From a bacterium (GTDB lineage Bacteria; Orphanbacterota; Orphanbacteria; Orphanbacterales; Orphanbacteraceae), in the NCBI GenBank assembly GCA_025782575.1, contig JALGYY010000002.1, positions 1-64,000 of the forward strand: a DNA stretch of 64,000 bases, given 5' to 3'. Below the pieces are notes generated by a model that was not told the origin of the DNA, made no database searches, and saw only the letters and a program-made list of their open reading frames with translations. This document shows positions 63,257 to 64,000 of this stretch, piece by piece (position 1 is the first letter of the stretch; every line of letters begins with the position of its first letter). The position numbers and the translations under genes were made by a program.

Positions 63257-63762
63257 GAAGATACAAGTATATCGCGGCCGTCGTGCTGATGCTGCTGGCC
63301 TGTCGAAGTGAGAGCCGGATCGAAGACCGGAAGCCGGAAGAGATCGACCCGCCCGCAGAGGAACCCGTGAGTATGAAGACGCATTTCGCGCGAGAGATCA
63401 GCACCGCCTTCAGCTATCCCGATAACCTCGAAATCGTCGAGTTCGAAGAAGATGGCATTGTCTATTTGTTCGGCGTGCGGAACGATGATGTGGATGATTC
63501 CAACGATATCCGATCGGCGAATTCGCACGCCGTCATTGATGGGTCGGTATGGACAGGGTCGCCGCCGGCTGATCTTCCGGGATCAGCAATCAGCTCCGCC
63601 GGTGTTCCCTACCATTATTATATGGCCGTCGGCACGGAAGGGGGCGACGGAGGCTGGTACCTCGTGGTCCCCGGCGAAGGAAAGACACTGACACTCTCGA
63701 CAGAGGGGGATAACCGGGACATCCTGATGACGATCGCGACGAGCTTACGGCCCGCGGGGTAA
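63253..63762 (+). CDS. Small lipoprotein, possible immunity protein
   Basis: Encodes 169 residues from GTG at 63253 (GTGTGAG overlap with the previous stop). A short basic N-terminus and hydrophobic helix end in the lipobox L-L-A-C (Cys17), then a linker rich in Glu/Pro and a compact beta domain with F-A-R-E-I-S-T-A-F-S-Y-P and L-F-G-V-R-N-D. No family recognised. A lipoprotein translationally coupled to a possible effector cluster could protect the periplasm; this is inference. Confidence 0.75.
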   Translation: MRRYKYIAAVVLMLLACRSESRIEDRKPEEIDPPAEEPVSMKTHFAREISTAFSYPDNLEIVEFEEDGIVYLFGVRNDDVDDSNDIRSANSHAVIDGSVWTGSPPADLPGSAISSAGVPYHYYMAVGTEGGDGGWYLVVPGEGKTLTLSTEGDNRDILMTIATSLRPAG

Positions 63763-63779
63763 GGCAGGGTCGATCATGA

Positions 63780-64000
63780 TCAGCTCAGGATATTCAAGCG
63801 ATGGGTCCGGGCGATGCGGCCGGCGACATCATCCGGCACGCCGGCCTCTTCCGCGAAGCCCGTCCACTTCGAAACGGCACTTAGAACCTGCTCCAGAATT
63901 TCCAGGCCTCGACCCCGCTTCATAGAAGCATTTTTCGAACAGGCCTTGAAATCCTCCTCGTCAAACTGGTCTCGTTTTCCGTTCAGGGACATCTGATGGG
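63780..64000 (-). CDS. HipA-like kinase, C-terminal fragment (continues beyond window)
   Basis: The frame is open through the right edge; the codons before the Met at 63992 read H-Q, giving H-Q-M-S-L-N-G-K-R-D, the conserved segment of HipA-type Ser/Thr kinases near their C-terminus. About 70 residues follow, including E-E-D-F-K-A-C-S, I-L-E-Q-V-L-S-A-V-S-K-W and R-I-A-R-T-H-R-L-N-I-L. This resembles the end of HipA toxins that phosphorylate tRNA synthetases and act with a HipB antitoxin. The catalytic part lies outside the window, so activity cannot be judged. The Met at 63992 is not a start. Confidence 0.75.
   Translation of the reverse strand, partial: HQMSLNGKRDQFDEEDFKACSKNASMKRGRGLEILEQVLSAVSKWTGFAEEAGVPDDVAGRIARTHRLNILS

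Noticed and set aside
1-64000. CRISPR arrays, tRNA or rRNA genes
   Set aside because: No regularly spaced direct repeats, cloverleaf-like segments or rRNA stretches were seen on reading through; a computational scan was not possible.

Overview
The window looks like a chromosomal segment of a Gram-negative, probably uncultured bacterium with an outer membrane. The evidence for that is two TonB-dependent receptors, an outer-membrane phospholipase A, DUF3570 and DUF1207 beta-barrels, a complete TonB energising operon and many Sec/lipoprotein signal peptides. Several secreted proteins end in a FlgD-like Ig domain with a terminal 'Lys/Arg' tail. There are also ECF sigma factors paired with Ser/Thr kinases carrying TPR repeats, CX4CH haem motifs, and CSLREA-type and dockerin-type domains. 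This mix is typical of FCB-related or neighbouring lineages such as Eisenbacteriota or Krumholzibacteriota, but that placement is inference; no rRNA or marker gene is present.

Layout. 0.2-6.7 kb: a FlgD-tailed secreted protein, a TonB-dependent receptor and a PHP-domain lipoprotein. 6.7-9.2 kb (minus strand): a compact cassette of a haem-motif lipoprotein, a TlpA-like thioredoxin, a DUF4266 lipoprotein ending in a Gly/Cys tail and a DUF3570 barrel. 9.4-10.7 kb: an SDR and a cupin. 10.9-13.5 kb: two tandem paralogues of an unrecognised hydrophilic family, with a conserved upstream box. 13.6-21.0 kb: two ECF sigma/Ser-Thr kinase-TPR modules in opposite orientation, with an interrupted outer-membrane-like gene between them. 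21.2-26.4 kb: a CSLREA secreted protein, a kinase-TolB/PD40 fusion and a dockerin-like secreted protein. 26.5-28.3 kb: a 76-bp palindromic mini-element flanked by a 9-bp direct repeat, placed exactly at the stop codon of a frameshifted ClpB-like ATPase gene, then a small membrane protein.

28.4-40.4 kb (plus strand): pldA, then a TonB2-like operon (TonB-dependent receptor, DUF3450, long ExbB, short ExbB, ExbD, TonB, TPR), followed by a polytopic membrane protein and a PBP4-type DD-peptidase. 40.4-49.7 kb: FlgD-tailed proteins, an IPT/TIG lipoprotein with a haem motif, a GNAT protein, a BKACE-type enzyme, a membrane-anchored phosphodiesterase-like protein and an M28 peptidase. 49.9-57.3 kb: a sulfotransferase-TPR protein lacking a standard start codon, DUF1207, an HU-like protein, a secreted protein with a C-terminal W-x-x-V-K-x-x-F-R tail, a divergent ArsR/MFS pair, a methyltransferase and an HPt protein. 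57.4-60.2 kb: a Gly-rich FlgD-tailed protein and a frameshifted lipoprotein.

60.6-63.8 kb: the most unusual locus. It encodes a signal-less protein with three annexin-like repeats and a C-terminal zinc metalloprotease domain, followed by a tightly linked unknown protein and a small lipoprotein. This reads like an injected effector with partner or immunity genes. Its N-terminus (K-V-S/T-G then T/A/P-rich) resembles that of the 10.9-13.5 kb paralogues, so these three may belong to one export system. The window closes with the C-terminus of a HipA-like kinase. Four reading-frame lesions are visible (one in-frame TGA and three one-base indels); they could be real pseudogenes or draft-assembly errors.
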